Positions 52,289 through 62,533 of a stretch of 64,000 bases of DNA are shown here, piece after piece. This DNA is from Salinivibrio kushneri. GTDB taxonomy: Bacteria; Pseudomonadota; Gammaproteobacteria; Enterobacterales; Vibrionaceae. Made by a program: the position numbers and the translations under genes. The number at the start of each line of letters is the position of its first letter. Position 1 is the first letter of the stretch. The stretch lies in contig NZ_CP040021.1 of the NCBI RefSeq assembly GCF_005280275.1, forward strand, positions 2,257,001 to 2,321,000, read 5' to 3'. Under the pieces are notes generated by a model. The model saw only the letters and a program-made list of their open reading frames with translations. It did no database searches and was not told the DNA's origin.

Positions 52289-53613
52289 TGGATAAAGCCT
52301 CCTTTACGTAGCCATTGTCGCAATGGCGCCTGCTCAGGCACAGCATCCAGCGCGAAGAATCGCTCTAGCGTTGAAGTACGCTGTATACGAGGGATAACAA
52401 CTTGGTCAGATTGAATTGGCTTCACCAAGTTCACCTTAGCAATAATGACAAGTTCGGTTTTATTGCGCTGCGTTTCTGTGTGACGAAATAGCGCACCTAG
52501 GATAGGTATATCACCGACAAAAGGTATCTTGGATAATGACTCGCGCTCTTCGCTATTGAGCAACCCCCCTAGGACAAAGCTCTCACCATCTCCCAGTTCA
52601 ACCGTGGTCCGTGCTCTTCGAGTTTTTAAGGCAGGCAAATCGTACGCATCGTTACTAAATTGCTGATCGAGCGAGCTCACTTCTGGCATCAATGCGAGTT
52701 TGATCTTGTCATCGCGCCGCACATCCGCCGCAAGCTCTAACTTAACTCCATATTCGCGGTATTGAACGTTCACGCCGCCATCAATACGTGTGACGACAGG
52801 CAGTTCACCGCCGACAAGAAAGCTAGCCGTTTCACCAGAAAGCACTGATAAGTTGGGCTCTGCGAGCACTTGCCCAACATTGTCATCACCGACTGCACTG
52901 ATCACTGTGATAATGTCGCTGGCACTAAAGCGCTTTAACGGATTGACAAAGATCCCACTTCCTCGGCCACCAGAGCTAAAGTCGACCCCAAACTTTTCCA
53001 TGAACGAGTTTGATACTTCTGCCACTGTAAGCTGAACATTCACTTGCTTGGTTGTCGCGACTTCTAAGTTGTTGACAATACCTTCGTATCGGTAGCGGCG
53101 CATAAACCCAAGGTTGTACGTTTCGTCACCTGTGTCCCACTCTATCTCGTCTTGGGTAGAAGGCTTGGATAACAACTCCCCGACGAGTCGCTCTATATCT
53201 TGTTTCTGCTCCTCACTCGCAACAAGGCCACTTAGCACCACTTGCTCTGCTAAGTTATAAATAGACACATCTAGTTCGGGATAACGAAGCTGTATTTGTT
53301 GTTGAAGATGAACCATGCTCTGATTCACTATCAACTGTCGCGACACTATGGTCTTTCCCTCTTCATCAAAAACCAACAAAGTCGTGGATCCCACCGTTTT
53401 GCCGAATGCGACCACCTTCTGTTTATCAATGACCTGATAATCAGCGATAGCAGGGTCAGCAATGAATACCGAGCCAATCACTTTATTAACATGAAACGCC
53501 TGTGCCTGTCCCTTAGGCAAGTTCATCACAGTTGTCGACGCCTGGGCTGCAAGTACGGCCAAGCTTATTACCATTAACCCCATCCATCGGAGGTATAAGC
53601 ATGTTTTTTTCAT
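52285..53613 (-). CDS. rcpA: Tad pilus secretin RcpA (CpaC family)
   Basis: A 442-residue outer-membrane secretin forming the pore for the Flp pilus. Signal peptide to about 25; N-terminal pilus/BON-type domains with NKVIGSVFIADPAIADYQV (about 45) and VVLSGLVASEEQKQDI (about 125). The secretin domain is at about 215-400 (VLAEPNLSVLSGETASFLVGGE, then PFVGDIPILGALFRHTE), the conserved CpaC/GspD signature. Starts 9 bases after rcpC and overlaps rcpB by 4 bases. Confidence 0.95.
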   Translation of the reverse strand: MKKTCLYLRWMGLMVISLAVLAAQASTTVMNLPKGQAQAFHVNKVIGSVFIADPAIADYQVIDKQKVVAFGKTVGSTTLLVFDEEGKTIVSRQLIVNQSMVHLQQQIQLRYPELDVSIYNLAEQVVLSGLVASEEQKQDIERLVGELLSKPSTQDEIEWDTGDETYNLGFMRRYRYEGIVNNLEVATTKQVNVQLTVAEVSNSFMEKFGVDFSSGGRGSGIFVNPLKRFSASDIITVISAVGDDNVGQVLAEPNLSVLSGETASFLVGGELPVVTRIDGGVNVQYREYGVKLELAADVRRDDKIKLALMPEVSSLDQQFSNDAYDLPALKTRRARTTVELGDGESFVLGGLLNSEERESLSKIPFVGDIPILGALFRHTETQRNKTELVIIAKVNLVKPIQSDQVVIPRIQRTSTLERFFALDAVPEQAPLRQWLRKGGFIQ

Positions 53614-53622
53614 CAGGGCCCC

Positions 53623-54426
53623 TTACTTTATTACCGCTGAGTCGGCACGAAACTCTTTTATAGCGCGATAGTCTTCTAGCACATCACCCGCATTGGCAGA
53701 CATATCTTGCTCTGGCGTTTTCCCAAAAGATTTGTGCACTTCAAGCTGAGCAATCCGTTTTGCAATGGTCATGGTCGCCACTTGCTTGCGAGTTAACTCT
53801 AGAATGAGCGTCGTTTCTGTTGATGCTGGCTCGGTTCGTGTCGCCTCTTGCTGCTGTTGGTCGACTTTCAGTACTTTCACCCCAATTAGTACAGGCGATA
53901 AAGAAACGCCACGAAAGCTACGAACCGTGGTTTCATTGGCTAAGTTCTGGTCAGTAGACGCTAACGCCATAATATCCACCAATGTGCCTGCACGCACAGC
54001 CCCCCCCACCACAGCAGTCGGAGAAACCTTTATCGGGAAAGGAATGCGATCTGCGCGAGTCACATAGTCAAGATAGTCTGGACTCTCTGGTGATACAATT
54101 TTATCGGGGTATAAGATATCGCCTGCGACAAGCGCTTCTCTTGCGATCAAGGGGCTGTCACCTGATTCAGGCAGTGCCATATCACTATCGATTCCCATTT
54201 GGTTAGCCTTATTCTCAGGCCAGGTTTCAATGATTAATTTGCTACGTGTTATCGAGTCACCACGATTGACAGGCGCTTTTAGCGAAATGACTTTATAAGT
54301 CACTTCAGGGGAAGGTGCACTCGCCTTTTCCTGAGAGGAGGTCTCAGGCTCGTCGCTTTGGAGTAATCCGTACAAACCAATCGAAATAGCGGCTAGTGCA
54401 AGAATAGAGAGTAATTTTGAGTTCAT
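53623..54426 (-). CDS. rcpC: Flp pilus assembly protein RcpC/CpaB
   Basis: A 267-residue protein from the ATG at 54424-54426 (AGAGGG upstream). One N-terminal TM (LLSILALAAISIGLYGLL), then a SAF domain (about 50-115, LKAPVNRGDSITRSKLI and IAREALVAGDILYPDKI) and a C-terminal RcpC-specific part ending near the LTRKQVATM helix. It modulates secretin/pilus biogenesis. A 186-base gap separates it from tadV. The gap holds the perfect palindrome TGGGTGGCCACCCA but no gene. Confidence 0.9.
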   Translation of the reverse strand: MNSKLLSILALAAISIGLYGLLQSDEPETSSQEKASAPSPEVTYKVISLKAPVNRGDSITRSKLIIETWPENKANQMGIDSDMALPESGDSPLIAREALVAGDILYPDKIVSPESPDYLDYVTRADRIPFPIKVSPTAVVGGAVRAGTLVDIMALASTDQNLANETTVRSFRGVSLSPVLIGVKVLKVDQQQQEATRTEPASTETTLILELTRKQVATMTIAKRIAQLEVHKSFGKTPEQDMSANAGDVLEDYRAIKEFRADSAVIK

Positions 54427-54612
54427 AGTCCCTCTGACCACCTAAGACAAGTAAAAAGCGAAGCGCTAAGGTATTCGTATTCACTCTCCGCAATGGTAGA
54501 TAGATAACGCTATGAGTGGGGAGGCAGCTAAATCCGCTTATATTGTTATACGGATAGTGTTTTTATGTGGGTGGCCACCCATTATTATACTCGGTATCTT
54601 CAAGCGTCTGGG

Positions 54613-55062
54613 TTACGTCGCACTGATTAGCGTTAGCCAAATCGCCAACCATCCCGATGGAGCAATGGCTAGCGCATAGGGGACCCCCATTGCTCGCCAT
54701 TCCGGCTTCCCTAACCCACTCGCCAGCAAAAGCCCTAATGCGACAATGCCACCCAAGGTAGCGGTTAAAAGCAACATCCACGGCCACCAATAGTCGCTCA
54801 CCGCGAGGCTTATCGCCGCGAGTAACTTCACGTCTCCCGCGCCACACACGCCGAGCCAAAATAAAATAAAGCCAGCCAACAAAACCAGGCCGGCCTGAAA
54901 AAGTGCTCTGTCTATTGGCAACTTGTACCAATAAACAATGAAAACGTTTATAAGCACAATGACTGCAACGGAGCCATGCCCTATTTTTCTATACTTCAAG
55001 TCTCCTAGAATTATCCAAGATAGACAGCATGTCGAAAGTAGTAACAAGACTGCGGTAATCAC
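54613..55062 (-). CDS. tadV: Tad prepilin peptidase TadV/CpaA
   Basis: A 149-residue A24-family aspartic peptidase of the inner membrane that matures Flp and TadE/F. About five hydrophobic segments. The two catalytic aspartates are in GDLKYRKI (about 21) and GAGDVKLLAA (about 75, the GxGD motif). It lacks the N-methylation domain of PilD, as usual for TadV. The start is GTG (55060-55062), 22 bases after flp. Confidence 0.92.
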   Translation of the reverse strand: MITAVLLLLSTCCLSWIILGDLKYRKIGHGSVAVIVLINVFIVYWYKLPIDRALFQAGLVLLAGFILFWLGVCGAGDVKLLAAISLAVSDYWWPWMLLLTATLGGIVALGLLLASGLGKPEWRAMGVPYALAIAPSGWLAIWLTLISAT

Positions 55063-55084
55063 TCTTACCCAACATCTATATCAA

Positions 55085-55300
55085 TTACTCGTTCGCCGCC
55101 GCCGCCGTGATGTTTGACGTTATTGCGCTAATCGCTCCTTCGAGAGCCGATTGAAGGCCACCATCGCCTTGGAATACGGCTAAGACGATAGCAGAAATTG
55201 CCACACCTATGATCGCATATTCAATCGCTGTTACACCACGGTCATCCTTCGCAAACGATTCCAGCGCAAGACGAGTATTCACGAATAGTTTAGTTAACAT
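55085..55300 (-). CDS. flp: Flp-family type IVb pilin
   Basis: A 71-residue major pilin. Basic leader ending KDDRG, cleavage before VTAIEYAIIGVAISAIVLAVF: the Flp motif with Glu5 and Tyr6 after the Gly cleavage site. A short alanine-rich tail follows. The ATG at 55298-55300 is chosen (MLTKLFVN, AAGGA eight bases upstream); another ATG lies two codons earlier. First gene of the tad operon, with its own promoter. Confidence 0.95.
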   Translation of the reverse strand: MLTKLFVNTRLALESFAKDDRGVTAIEYAIIGVAISAIVLAVFQGDGGLQSALEGAISAITSNITAAAANE

Positions 55301-55359
55301 AAGCATATTCCTTCTCCAAAGGTTGGGCCACTGGAACCCGTACCACAATTTATAAATAA

Positions 55360-55387
55360 AGTGTAGCACCTAAACGCAAAGCAACAA
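55360..55387 (-). promoter_or_regulatory. flp/tad operon promoter
   Basis: On the minus strand TTGTTG (55382-55387) and TACACT (55360-55365) with a 16-base spacer, about 60 bases upstream of the flp ATG, suggest a sigma-70 promoter. The rest of the stretch to the rpsO terminator (55388-55690) holds no gene or other structure that I could recognise. Confidence 0.6.
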
Positions 55388-55690
55388 CTAACCAGTTGAC
55401 AAAAAGCCGACGTATAAGGTAGGCGAGCAAATACTACTTACCACTACAACAATCAAGCCGCTACACCTTATCCACTGTCAGGGTACTGCCCTCTGACTCG
55501 TCCTTGTGCGCGTCTCATTTTTAATGACGAAAAATCACGAGTTCATTTAGCAAGCGCAAGCGTCACAGCTACCAGTATGGGTTGAGACTGAAAAAGGCAG
55601 GGGTTTCAATCGCTCAGTAAGAAGGACACAAGCAATGAATGGAAGACTAGAATCGGAGGGATGTACAAATAGAGTAAGAATTAGCAGAAA

Positions 55691-55717
55691 AAGAAAAGGG
55701 AGCCTGAGCTCCCTTTT
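55691..55717 (-). terminator. Intrinsic terminator of rpsO
   Basis: AAAAGGGAGC (55694-55703) and GCTCCCTTTT (55708-55717), a perfect 10-bp stem with a CTGA loop, followed on the minus strand by TTCTTTTTCTG. It lies just past the rpsO stop. In the usual rpsO-pnp arrangement read-through continues into pnp; here it leads toward the tad region. Confidence 0.9.
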
Positions 55718-55727
55718 CTCCAGAATC

Positions 55728-55997
55728 TTAGCGACGGATGCCTAGACGCTTGATAACGTCCAAGTAACGGTCAACGTTGTTCTTTTTCAGGTAGTCCAGC
55801 AGCTTACGACGACGTGAAACCATGCGTAGCAGGCCACGACGGCTGTGGTGGTCACCTTTGTGCTCAGCGAAGTGCGATTGCAGATCGTTGATTGATGCGG
55901 TCAAAAGGGCGATTTGAACTTCTGGTGAACCCGTATCGTTCTCAGTTTTACCAAAATCAGCAACGATTTGTGCTTTTGCTTCTGCAGTCAGAGACAT
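55728..55997 (-). CDS. rpsO: 30S ribosomal protein S15
   Basis: A primary 16S rRNA-binding protein of the small subunit. The 89-residue sequence, with [19 protein letters not shown] and [20 protein letters not shown], is fully typical. Preceded by AGGAGAG at a good distance. Downstream of truB in the classical order. Not followed by pnp, which is unusual for a gammaproteobacterium. Confidence 0.98.
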   Translation of the reverse strand: MSLTAEAKAQIVADFGKTENDTGSPEVQIALLTASINDLQSHFAEHKGDHHSRRGLLRMVSRRRKLLDYLKKNNVDRYLDVIKRLGIRR

Positions 55998-56030
55998 AAT
56001 GCTCTCCTAATAAGAGTGTGTGATTATCAT

Positions 56031-56101
56031 GCACCAGCCAATCTCTGATTCAGCCGGTGCCCGAAGGCGCGTATTCTACTGACTTTCGTCTAAGGTAGCA
56101 A
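56031..56101 (-). promoter_or_regulatory. rpsO promoter and structured leader (possible S15 autoregulation)
   Basis: On the minus strand TTGCTA (56096-56101) and TAGAAT (56073-56078) with a 17-base spacer form a near-consensus promoter. The leader then folds: GCACC (56056-56060) pairs with GGTGC (56031-56035), enclosing AATC-AGA-GATT. In E. coli S15 represses its own translation by binding a leader structure. This leader could do the same, but the pseudoknot was not modelled. Confidence 0.6.
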
Positions 56102-56151
56102 TCTATCCACGCCGCTTTTCCTGTAAAAACACGCGCCGAAGCGTCGGTTTT

Positions 56152-57108
56152 TTAGCGCGCTTCAGGCTGGCGACTGGCCACCAAACGGCGTGGGGCGACC
56201 AAACCATCGGCGTCGATTTCTCCCACACCGATGAAGTGGCGCTCATCACCCGCGGTGAGGCGAACAAAACCACTCGTGGGTGCATTAGGCACTTGAACCG
56301 CTTGCCCTTGCAATGCATAGCTAGCCATCACCGGCAGCAAGTTAATTTCGCGCAAATCTTGCACCGCGGTATCGAGGGGCAGCAACAAAGGATCGAGCAG
56401 CTGCTTGGGCTGGATCTCTTGCTCTCTGGCTTGATTGAGCAAGCTTTCCAGTTGCTCAAGCGTCACCATCTGGCGCGTTGGGTAGGCTGATACGCCAGTA
56501 CGACGTAAGGCCGTCACATGCGCGCCACAGCCCAACATTTCACCCAGATCATCGACGATAGTGCGAATATAAGTGCCCTTAGAGCAATGCACTTCCATTT
56601 CAATCTCATCACCTTCAAAGCGCAGCAATTCAATCTGATACACCTTGATGGTACGCGCTTCACGTGGCACCTCGATGCCTTGACGCGCATATTCATACAA
56701 AGGCTTACCTTGGTATTTCAGCGCCGAGAACATAGAAGGAATTTGCTGGGTTTCACCACGAAACTTAGCAATACAACGCTCGAGTAAGCCTAGGTTAACT
56801 TTCACGTCTCGGGTTTCTACCACGTCGCCATCGGCGTCAGAGGTGTTCGTGCGCTCACCCAGCTTTGCAACCACGCGATAACGCTTATCAGAGTCGAGCA
56901 AAAACTGGGAGAATTTGGTGGCTTCGCCCAGGCAAATAGGCAGCATACCGGTTGCGAGCGGATCAAGCGCACCTGTATGGCCTGCTTTTTCGGCAAAAAA
57001 GATACGTTTTACTTTTTGTAAGGCATCATTAGAGGTCATGCCCGTGGGCTTATCGAGCAGGATAATCCCATCAACGGGGCGACCTCGACGACGTTGACGA
57101 CGCGCCAT
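56152..57108 (-). CDS. truB: tRNA pseudouridine-55 synthase
   Basis: Forms pseudouridine 55 in the T-loop of tRNAs. It has 318 residues. Conserved [15 protein letters not shown] at the start, catalytic-Asp motif [15 protein letters not shown] (about 43-57) and Y/L motifs [11 protein letters not shown] and [15 protein letters not shown]; a PUA-like C-terminal domain to about 310. Starts 3 bases after rbfA, as in the classical nusA-infB operon. Confidence 0.97.
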   Translation of the reverse strand: MARRQRRRGRPVDGIILLDKPTGMTSNDALQKVKRIFFAEKAGHTGALDPLATGMLPICLGEATKFSQFLLDSDKRYRVVAKLGERTNTSDADGDVVETRDVKVNLGLLERCIAKFRGETQQIPSMFSALKYQGKPLYEYARQGIEVPREARTIKVYQIELLRFEGDEIEMEVHCSKGTYIRTIVDDLGEMLGCGAHVTALRRTGVSAYPTRQMVTLEQLESLLNQAREQEIQPKQLLDPLLLPLDTAVQDLREINLLPVMASYALQGQAVQVPNAPTSGFVRLTAGDERHFIGVGEIDADGLVAPRRLVASRQPEAR

Positions 57109-57111
57109 CTG

Positions 57112-57504
57112 TTACTCCTCACCTTTGTCATCTTCACCACGGCGCTCATCATCGCTGCGCACCGCTTTGCTTACCAAGTTGGAAATACGAATTCCCTCAG
57201 TGAGTGACTCATCAAAAACAAAAGTCAGCTCAGGGGTCACACGCAAACGAATCGCCTTTCCGACTAAAGAGCGGATATAACCACTCGCTTCATTGAGGGC
57301 TTTGAGGCTTTCTGTCGGCGCTTGCTCGTCAACGGTTAAAAACGTGACGAAAACCTTCGCGTACGCCAGATCACGTGAAATCTGAACGTCAGAGACAGTG
57401 ACCATGCCAATGCGCGGATCTTTGATTTCGCGCTGCAGTATCAGTGCAATTTCTTTTTGCAGCTGATGGGCGACGCGGTCTGTGCGGCTAAAATCTTTAC
57501 CCAT
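57112..57504 (-). CDS. rbfA: Ribosome-binding factor A
   Basis: A 30S maturation factor for 16S rRNA, important in the cold. It has 130 residues from the ATG at 57502-57504 ([20 protein letters not shown]); a longer frame adds 20 residues without similarity. The KH-like fold sequence [28 protein letters not shown] is diagnostic; a charged tail follows. 86 bases after infB. Confidence 0.95.
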   Translation of the reverse strand: MGKDFSRTDRVAHQLQKEIALILQREIKDPRIGMVTVSDVQISRDLAYAKVFVTFLTVDEQAPTESLKALNEASGYIRSLVGKAIRLRVTPELTFVFDESLTEGIRISNLVSKAVRSDDERRGEDDKGEE

Positions 57505-57590
57505 TTTCTTTTCTCTCAATAAAATGGGGGTAAGCGCATGCGCCTCCCCCCACGGTGTATCCAAACAACCTGGTTGATTTATACGCTTAA

Positions 57591-60308
57591 TCAGTCGATT
57601 GAGCGCTGAATTTCAACCGTTTCATAGACTTCGATTTGGTCTCCCACGCGAACGTCATTGTAGTTCTTCACGCCGATACCACATTCGTAGCCTTTCTTCA
57701 CTTCGTTGACATCATCTTTGAAACGACGCAGTGATTCTAGCTCACCCTCGTAGATAACCACGTTTTCACGTAGTACACGGATTGGGTTGTTACGCTTAAT
57801 CACACCTTCAGAAACCTGACAACCAGCAATGGCGCCCAGTTTCGGTGATTTGAACACGTCACGGACTTCTGCCAGACCGATGATTTCTTGTTTGAACTCA
57901 GGCGCGAGCATACCGCTCATCGCTTGTTTCACTTCATCAATCATGGTGTAGATGACAGAGTAGTAGCGCAGATCCAAGCTTTCATTTTCAATGGTCTTAC
58001 GTGCTGCGGCATCGGCACGCACGTTAAAGCCACAAATGATCGCATTGGAGGCGGCAGCCAAGACGGCGTCAGTTTCAGTGATACCACCGACACCTGAGCC
58101 GACAATCTTCACTTTCACTTCATCCGTTGACAGCTTGACCAGTGAATCGGCAATCGCTTCGACAGAACCTTGTACGTCCGCCTTGAGCACGATATTCAGC
58201 TCAGCCACTTCACCTTCAGCCATGTTCGAGAACATGTTCTCCAGTTTGGCTTTTTGCTGACGCGCCAGTTTCACGTCACGGAACTTGCCTTGACGATACA
58301 GCGCCACTTCACGGGCTTTCTTCTCGTCACGCACAACCGTGGCTTCGTCACCGGCTGCTGGCACACCAGACAGACCGAGGATTTCAACCGGAATCGACGG
58401 CCCCGCATGCTCTACGTCTTGGCCATTCTCATCACGCATCGCACGGACACGGCCATATTCCAAGCCACACAGAACGATATCACCTTTGTTCAAGGTACCT
58501 TCTTGAACCAGTACTGTCGCGACAGGACCACGGCCTTTATCAAGACGTGATTCAACTACCACACCGCGCGCCATGCCTTGCTCAACCGCTTTCAGTTCAA
58601 GCACTTCTGATTGCAGCAAGATAGACTCAAGCAAGCCATCAATGTTCTGGCCTTGTTTCGCCGACACATGCACGAAGATGTTTTCACCACCCCATTCTTC
58701 TGGGATAACGTCATACTGTGCGAGTTCGTTTTTCACGCTGTCAGGGTTAGCGCCTTCTTTATCCATCTTGTTGACGGCCACAATCAAAGGCACACCGGCC
58801 GCTTTCGCGTGTTGAATCGCTTCTTTGGTTTGTGGCATCACGCCATCATCAGCGGCAACCACCAAGACAACGATATCCGTTGCACCCGCACCACGTGCAC
58901 GCATCGCGGTAAACGCGGCGTGTCCAGGGGTATCTAAGAAGGTGATCATGCCATTGTCGGTTTGTACGTGATACGCACCGATGTGCTGGGTAATACCGCC
59001 CGCTTCGCCCGTCGCAACGTGCGCTTTACGGATGTAGTCAAGCAGCGAGGTTTTACCGTGGTCAACGTGACCCATGATAGTTACCACCGGCGCACGTGGT
59101 GCGACGGGTGCATCGCTATCACGATCCGAGAGTACAGCCTCTTCCAGCTCGTTCTCTTTACGTAGGATAACCTTGTGGCCCATTTCTTCCGCCACTAGTT
59201 GCGCGGTTTCTTGGTCGATCACTTGGTTAATCGTCGCCATCGCACCCATTTTCATCATGGTTTTGATGACTTCGGCGCCTTTGACAGCCATCTTGTTGGC
59301 CAGCTCCGCTACGGTGATGGTTTCGCCGATTTCAACTTCACGGTTTACTTTCTGCGCTGGCTTTTTAAAGCCATGCTGCATCGATGATGGCTTAGCCATG
59401 CGGCCTTTGCCTTTCCCACCTTTGCCACGACGGCCACGAGTGGTTTTATCTTCGGCTGCATTGGCCTTTTTCTTTTTCTTACGACGTGGCGCCGCGCTTT
59501 CTTCGCGACGATCCGCCTCGTCTTCTGCCTCACGGGCGTACTCGGAAGTGACTGTATGGTGATCAGCCGCCTCCATGGTATTAAGTGCTTTGTCTTGATC
59601 TGACCAGCGTTCTTGGTTTGCTTCTGCCATTTTGCGTGCCTCTTCTAACTGCCGCTGACTTTCTTCTTCAGCTTTACGCTTGGCTTCCTCTTCCTGGCGA
59701 CGCTTAAGTTCATCAGCTTCTTTCTTCGCTTGCGCATCAGCAGTTTGAGCTGCAGCAGTATCCGCTGCGTTTTCTGTAGACTGCTCAGTTTTCGGTTGCG
59801 CTTGCGGCTTGGCTTCACGCTTAGCTTTTTCTTCGGCTTCGCGTTTGGCTTTCTCTTCTGCTTCACGTTTGGCTTTTTCTTCCGCCTCACGCTTGGCTTT
59901 CTCTTCTGCTTCGCGTTTCGCTTGCTCTTCCGCTTCTAGACGCGCTTTTTCTTCGGCTTCGCGTTTCGCTTGCTCTTCCGCTTCTTGCGCTGTCTTTTGC
60001 TCTTCAAGCTCGCTACGCTTCACATAGGTACGCTTCTTACGCACCTCAACTTGGACATCTTTGTTCTTTCCGCCAGCCCCTGACACGCTCAGTGTGCTAC
60101 GTTTCTTGCGCTGAAGCGTCAGACGCGTCGGAGCATTGCCGTTATCACCGTGCTCACGCTTTAAATGCGCGAGCAAAGCTTGTTTCTCATCCTGGCTTAC
60201 CTGATCGTCAGCCGACTTTTGCATACCAGCTTCTTTAAACTGCTTCAGCAGACGATCGACTGGCGTATCAATTTCCTTCGCCAGCGTATGTACTGTAACC
60301 TCTGACAT
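57591..60308 (-). CDS. infB: Translation initiation factor IF-2
   Basis: A GTPase that brings initiator tRNA to the 30S subunit. It has 905 residues. N-terminal IF2 domain ([20 protein letters not shown]), then a highly charged linker with KREAEEKA-type repeats (about 115-160) typical of enterobacterial and vibrio IF-2. A second N-domain is at about 325-380 ([20 protein letters not shown]). The G domain starts near 404: [19 protein letters not shown]. Domains II, III and C follow, ending [18 protein letters not shown]. Starts 21 bases after nusA. Only the linker repeat is variable. Confidence 0.98.
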   Translation of the reverse strand: MSEVTVHTLAKEIDTPVDRLLKQFKEAGMQKSADDQVSQDEKQALLAHLKREHGDNGNAPTRLTLQRKKRSTLSVSGAGGKNKDVQVEVRKKRTYVKRSELEEQKTAQEAEEQAKREAEEKARLEAEEQAKREAEEKAKREAEEKAKREAEEKAKREAEEKAKREAKPQAQPKTEQSTENAADTAAAQTADAQAKKEADELKRRQEEEAKRKAEEESQRQLEEARKMAEANQERWSDQDKALNTMEAADHHTVTSEYAREAEDEADRREESAAPRRKKKKKANAAEDKTTRGRRGKGGKGKGRMAKPSSMQHGFKKPAQKVNREVEIGETITVAELANKMAVKGAEVIKTMMKMGAMATINQVIDQETAQLVAEEMGHKVILRKENELEEAVLSDRDSDAPVAPRAPVVTIMGHVDHGKTSLLDYIRKAHVATGEAGGITQHIGAYHVQTDNGMITFLDTPGHAAFTAMRARGAGATDIVVLVVAADDGVMPQTKEAIQHAKAAGVPLIVAVNKMDKEGANPDSVKNELAQYDVIPEEWGGENIFVHVSAKQGQNIDGLLESILLQSEVLELKAVEQGMARGVVVESRLDKGRGPVATVLVQEGTLNKGDIVLCGLEYGRVRAMRDENGQDVEHAGPSIPVEILGLSGVPAAGDEATVVRDEKKAREVALYRQGKFRDVKLARQQKAKLENMFSNMAEGEVAELNIVLKADVQGSVEAIADSLVKLSTDEVKVKIVGSGVGGITETDAVLAAASNAIICGFNVRADAAARKTIENESLDLRYYSVIYTMIDEVKQAMSGMLAPEFKQEIIGLAEVRDVFKSPKLGAIAGCQVSEGVIKRNNPIRVLRENVVIYEGELESLRRFKDDVNEVKKGYECGIGVKNYNDVRVGDQIEVYETVEIQRSID

Positions 60309-60329
60309 TCTGCTCCTCCTTTGCCGTCT

Positions 60330-61817
60330 TTACGCTTCGTCGCTGAACCAGCAGATATTACGTGCGGCCATAATTAGCTCGCCCGCACTGGTTTCGTCTA
60401 ATCCGTCAATATCTAACAGATCGTCAGTGCCTTGATCAGCCAGATCTTCCAGCGTCTTCACGCCCTTCGCGGCCAGCTTGAAAGCCATTTCACGAGAAAG
60501 ACCATCGAGAGCCAGTAAATCTTCGGCAGGTTCAACGTCTCCCAGCGACTCTTCTTGTGCCAGCGCGATGGTGGTCAACGCTTCTTTGGCACGTGCGCGC
60601 AAAATCTCGACGGTGTCTTCGTCTAGACCATCGATTTCGAGCATTTCGCTGGTTGGCACATAGGCCACTTCTTCAAGGGTGGTAAACCCTTCTTCTACCA
60701 AGGTTTCGGCAAAGTCTTCGTCAATATCGAGGTATTTCACAAACAACTCGACGGAGGCTTGCGCTTCTTCTTGGTGCTTTTTCTGTAGATCTTCAACTGT
60801 CATCACGTTCAGTTCCCAACCGGTTAGTTGAGACGCCAAACGAACGTTTTGACCATTACGACCAATGGCTTGCGCCAAGTTATCCGCCGCGACAGCGATA
60901 TCCATGGAGTGCGTGTCTTCATCGACGATGATAGAGGCTACGTCGGCCGGCGCCATGGCATTGATCACAAATTGTGCAGGGTTGTCGTCCCAAAGCACGA
61001 TGTCAATGCGCTCGCCACCTAGCTCGGTCGATACGGCTTGCACACGTGCACCACGCATACCGACACAGGCGCCAACAGGGTCAATACGCTTGTCGTTAGT
61101 TTTAACCGCAATTTTCGCCCGTGACGCTGGATCACGCGCCGCGCCCATCAGCTCAATCATTTCTTCGCCAATTTCTGGCACTTCAATGCGGAATAGCTCG
61201 CTGAGCATTTCCGGCTTTGAGCGGGTCATAAACAGCTGGAAACCGCGCGCCTCTGGACGGACGGCATACAGCAAGCCACGTACACGGTCGCCTGGACGGA
61301 AGTTTTCACGAGGCAGCTGATCGTCGCGCTGGATAGCCGCTTCCGCGTTGTTACCCAAATCAACGATGATCACATCGCGGTTCACCTTCTTAACCACACC
61401 GGTTACCAGCTCACCTTCGTTGTCCATGAACTGCTCAACCACTTGTGCACGCTCAGCTTCACGGACTTTTTGTACGATCACTTGTTTGGCGGTTTGGGTG
61501 GTAATACGGTCAAAGGCAACAGATTCAATCTGATCTTCAACGTAACCGCCCAACTCTAGGGTCTCGTCTTCGTATTGTGCCGCTTCTAACGTAATTTCAC
61601 GCGTCGGCTGGGTGACTTCATCAACCACGAGCCAACGGCGGAATGTATCGAATTCACCGGACTTGCGATCAATGGCGATACGTACATCAATGTCGGCTTC
61701 GTACTTCTTTTTAGTTGCCGTTGCCAGTGCGGTTTCTAGTGCCTCAAAAATACGCTCACGGGGAACGGCTTTTTCGTTTGAGACCGCTTCGACAACAGCC
61801 AAGATTTCTTTATTCAT
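60330..61817 (-). CDS. nusA: Transcription termination/antitermination factor NusA
   Basis: An RNA-polymerase-bound pausing, termination and antitermination factor. It has 495 residues. N-terminal domain about 1-130, S1 domain about 135-200 ([21 protein letters not shown]), KH1/KH2 about 230-345 ([14 protein letters not shown] and [15 protein letters not shown]). Two C-terminal acidic repeats (helix-hairpin-helix-like) end at [11 protein letters not shown]. Length matches the gammaproteobacterial form with two AR repeats. 21 bases after rimP. Confidence 0.98.
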   Translation of the reverse strand: MNKEILAVVEAVSNEKAVPRERIFEALETALATATKKKYEADIDVRIAIDRKSGEFDTFRRWLVVDEVTQPTREITLEAAQYEDETLELGGYVEDQIESVAFDRITTQTAKQVIVQKVREAERAQVVEQFMDNEGELVTGVVKKVNRDVIIVDLGNNAEAAIQRDDQLPRENFRPGDRVRGLLYAVRPEARGFQLFMTRSKPEMLSELFRIEVPEIGEEMIELMGAARDPASRAKIAVKTNDKRIDPVGACVGMRGARVQAVSTELGGERIDIVLWDDNPAQFVINAMAPADVASIIVDEDTHSMDIAVAADNLAQAIGRNGQNVRLASQLTGWELNVMTVEDLQKKHQEEAQASVELFVKYLDIDEDFAETLVEEGFTTLEEVAYVPTSEMLEIDGLDEDTVEILRARAKEALTTIALAQEESLGDVEPAEDLLALDGLSREMAFKLAAKGVKTLEDLADQGTDDLLDIDGLDETSAGELIMAARNICWFSDEA

Positions 61818-61838
61818 CTACTAATGCCTCATTTACTC

Positions 61839-62294
61839 TTAAAATGAAGGAACCAGGTTTGCTTTGGCGATATTACTCAAGGCAAACGCCTCATCTTGGC
61901 CGTCAACGCGAACCGTGATGGTATCGCCATCGACAGAAAGAATTTCTCCTTTCCACTTACGGCGGTTTTGCATAGCCATTTTCAGCACGATGTTCACTTC
62001 ATGCCCGATGAATTGCTGATAATGATCAGCGGTGAACAGTGGACGGTCAACCCCAGGTGATGACACCTCAAGGTTATAAGCCACTGTGATTGGGTCTTCT
62101 ACATCCAACACGGCACTGACCTGACGGCTCACGTCGGCACAATCGTCGACGGTAATGCCATTTTCATGGTCAATAAAAATACGCAATGTTGAATGCTGGC
62201 CAGCTCGAACAAATTCAAGCCCAACCAACTCATAGTCCAACGCCTCAACCGGCGCGGCCAAAAGTTCAGTCAGTTGTTTCTCTAATCCTGTCAT
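61839..62294 (-). CDS. rimP: Ribosome maturation factor RimP
   Basis: Needed for 30S subunit maturation. It has 151 residues: [25 protein letters not shown] at the N-terminus, [28 protein letters not shown], then [20 protein letters not shown] (the most conserved block) and an SH3-like C-terminal domain. It is the first protein gene of the nusA operon, separated from the upstream tRNAs by two or three terminators and a hairpin-rich region. Confidence 0.97.
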   Translation of the reverse strand: MTGLEKQLTELLAAPVEALDYELVGLEFVRAGQHSTLRIFIDHENGITVDDCADVSRQVSAVLDVEDPITVAYNLEVSSPGVDRPLFTADHYQQFIGHEVNIVLKMAMQNRRKWKGEILSVDGDTITVRVDGQDEAFALSNIAKANLVPSF

Positions 62295-62309
62295 TCCAAA
62301 CCCCAGAAA

Positions 62310-62331
62310 TAAAAAAAGGGCTTAAAAGCCC
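62310..62331 (-). terminator. Terminator-like hairpin just upstream of rimP
   Basis: GGGCTTAAAAGCCC (62318-62331) can form a 5-7-bp hairpin; on the minus strand it is followed by seven T. It lies only 16-37 bases before the rimP ATG, so it may act as an attenuator of the rimP-nusA-infB operon. Confidence 0.75.
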
Positions 62332-62360
62332 AGTTACTATCCGAATGGTCTTCTTCAGAT

Positions 62361-62387
62361 AACAAAAAACCCCGAAGATCGGGGTTT
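62361..62387 (-). terminator. Second terminator-like hairpin upstream of rimP
   Basis: AAACCCCGA (62367-62375) and TCGGGGTTT (62379-62387), a perfect 9-bp stem with a 3-base loop, followed on the minus strand by TTTTTTGTT. With the next hairpin it forms a tandem pair between tRNA-fMet and rimP. In E. coli the metY-rimP leader also contains terminators thought to be involved in NusA-dependent control. Confidence 0.85.
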
Positions 62388-62406
62388 AATGTAACTGGAC
62401 CCTGAT

Positions 62407-62533
62407 GCCATGCTATCAACATAAGTCGCTAGCATAGCCGTTATCGCTGGTGTCGGAATCATCTCAGCAATAACGAGAGAGTAACTCTCTGCACAAAGGC
62501 TTATTGGTCCGCTTTGTGCTGCCCCCGAGGGCA
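62407..62533 (-). ncRNA. Hairpin-rich leader or small RNA between tRNA-fMet and rimP
   Basis: Five consecutive stems precede the 62361-62387 terminator on the minus strand: TGCCC/GGGCA with a TCGG loop (62520-62533); GCACAAAG/CTTTGTGC (62491-62519); AGAGAG/CTCTCT (62476-62490); GTTATTGCTG/CAGCGATAAC (62440-62474, one G-U pair); GCTATGCTA/TAGCATGGC (62407-62438, one G-U pair). Almost every base is in or between stems. A 63-codon open frame runs through it, but its sequence has no family character, so structured RNA is the better reading. Function is unknown; leader of the nusA operon or an independent sRNA are the alternatives. Confidence 0.55.

Noticed and set aside
8685-55300. The attachment region as a classical genomic island with integrase and tRNA attachment site
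   Set aside because: No integrase, transposase, insertion sequence or direct repeats were seen at its borders. The tRNAs lie about 7 kb away, beyond rpsO-rimP.
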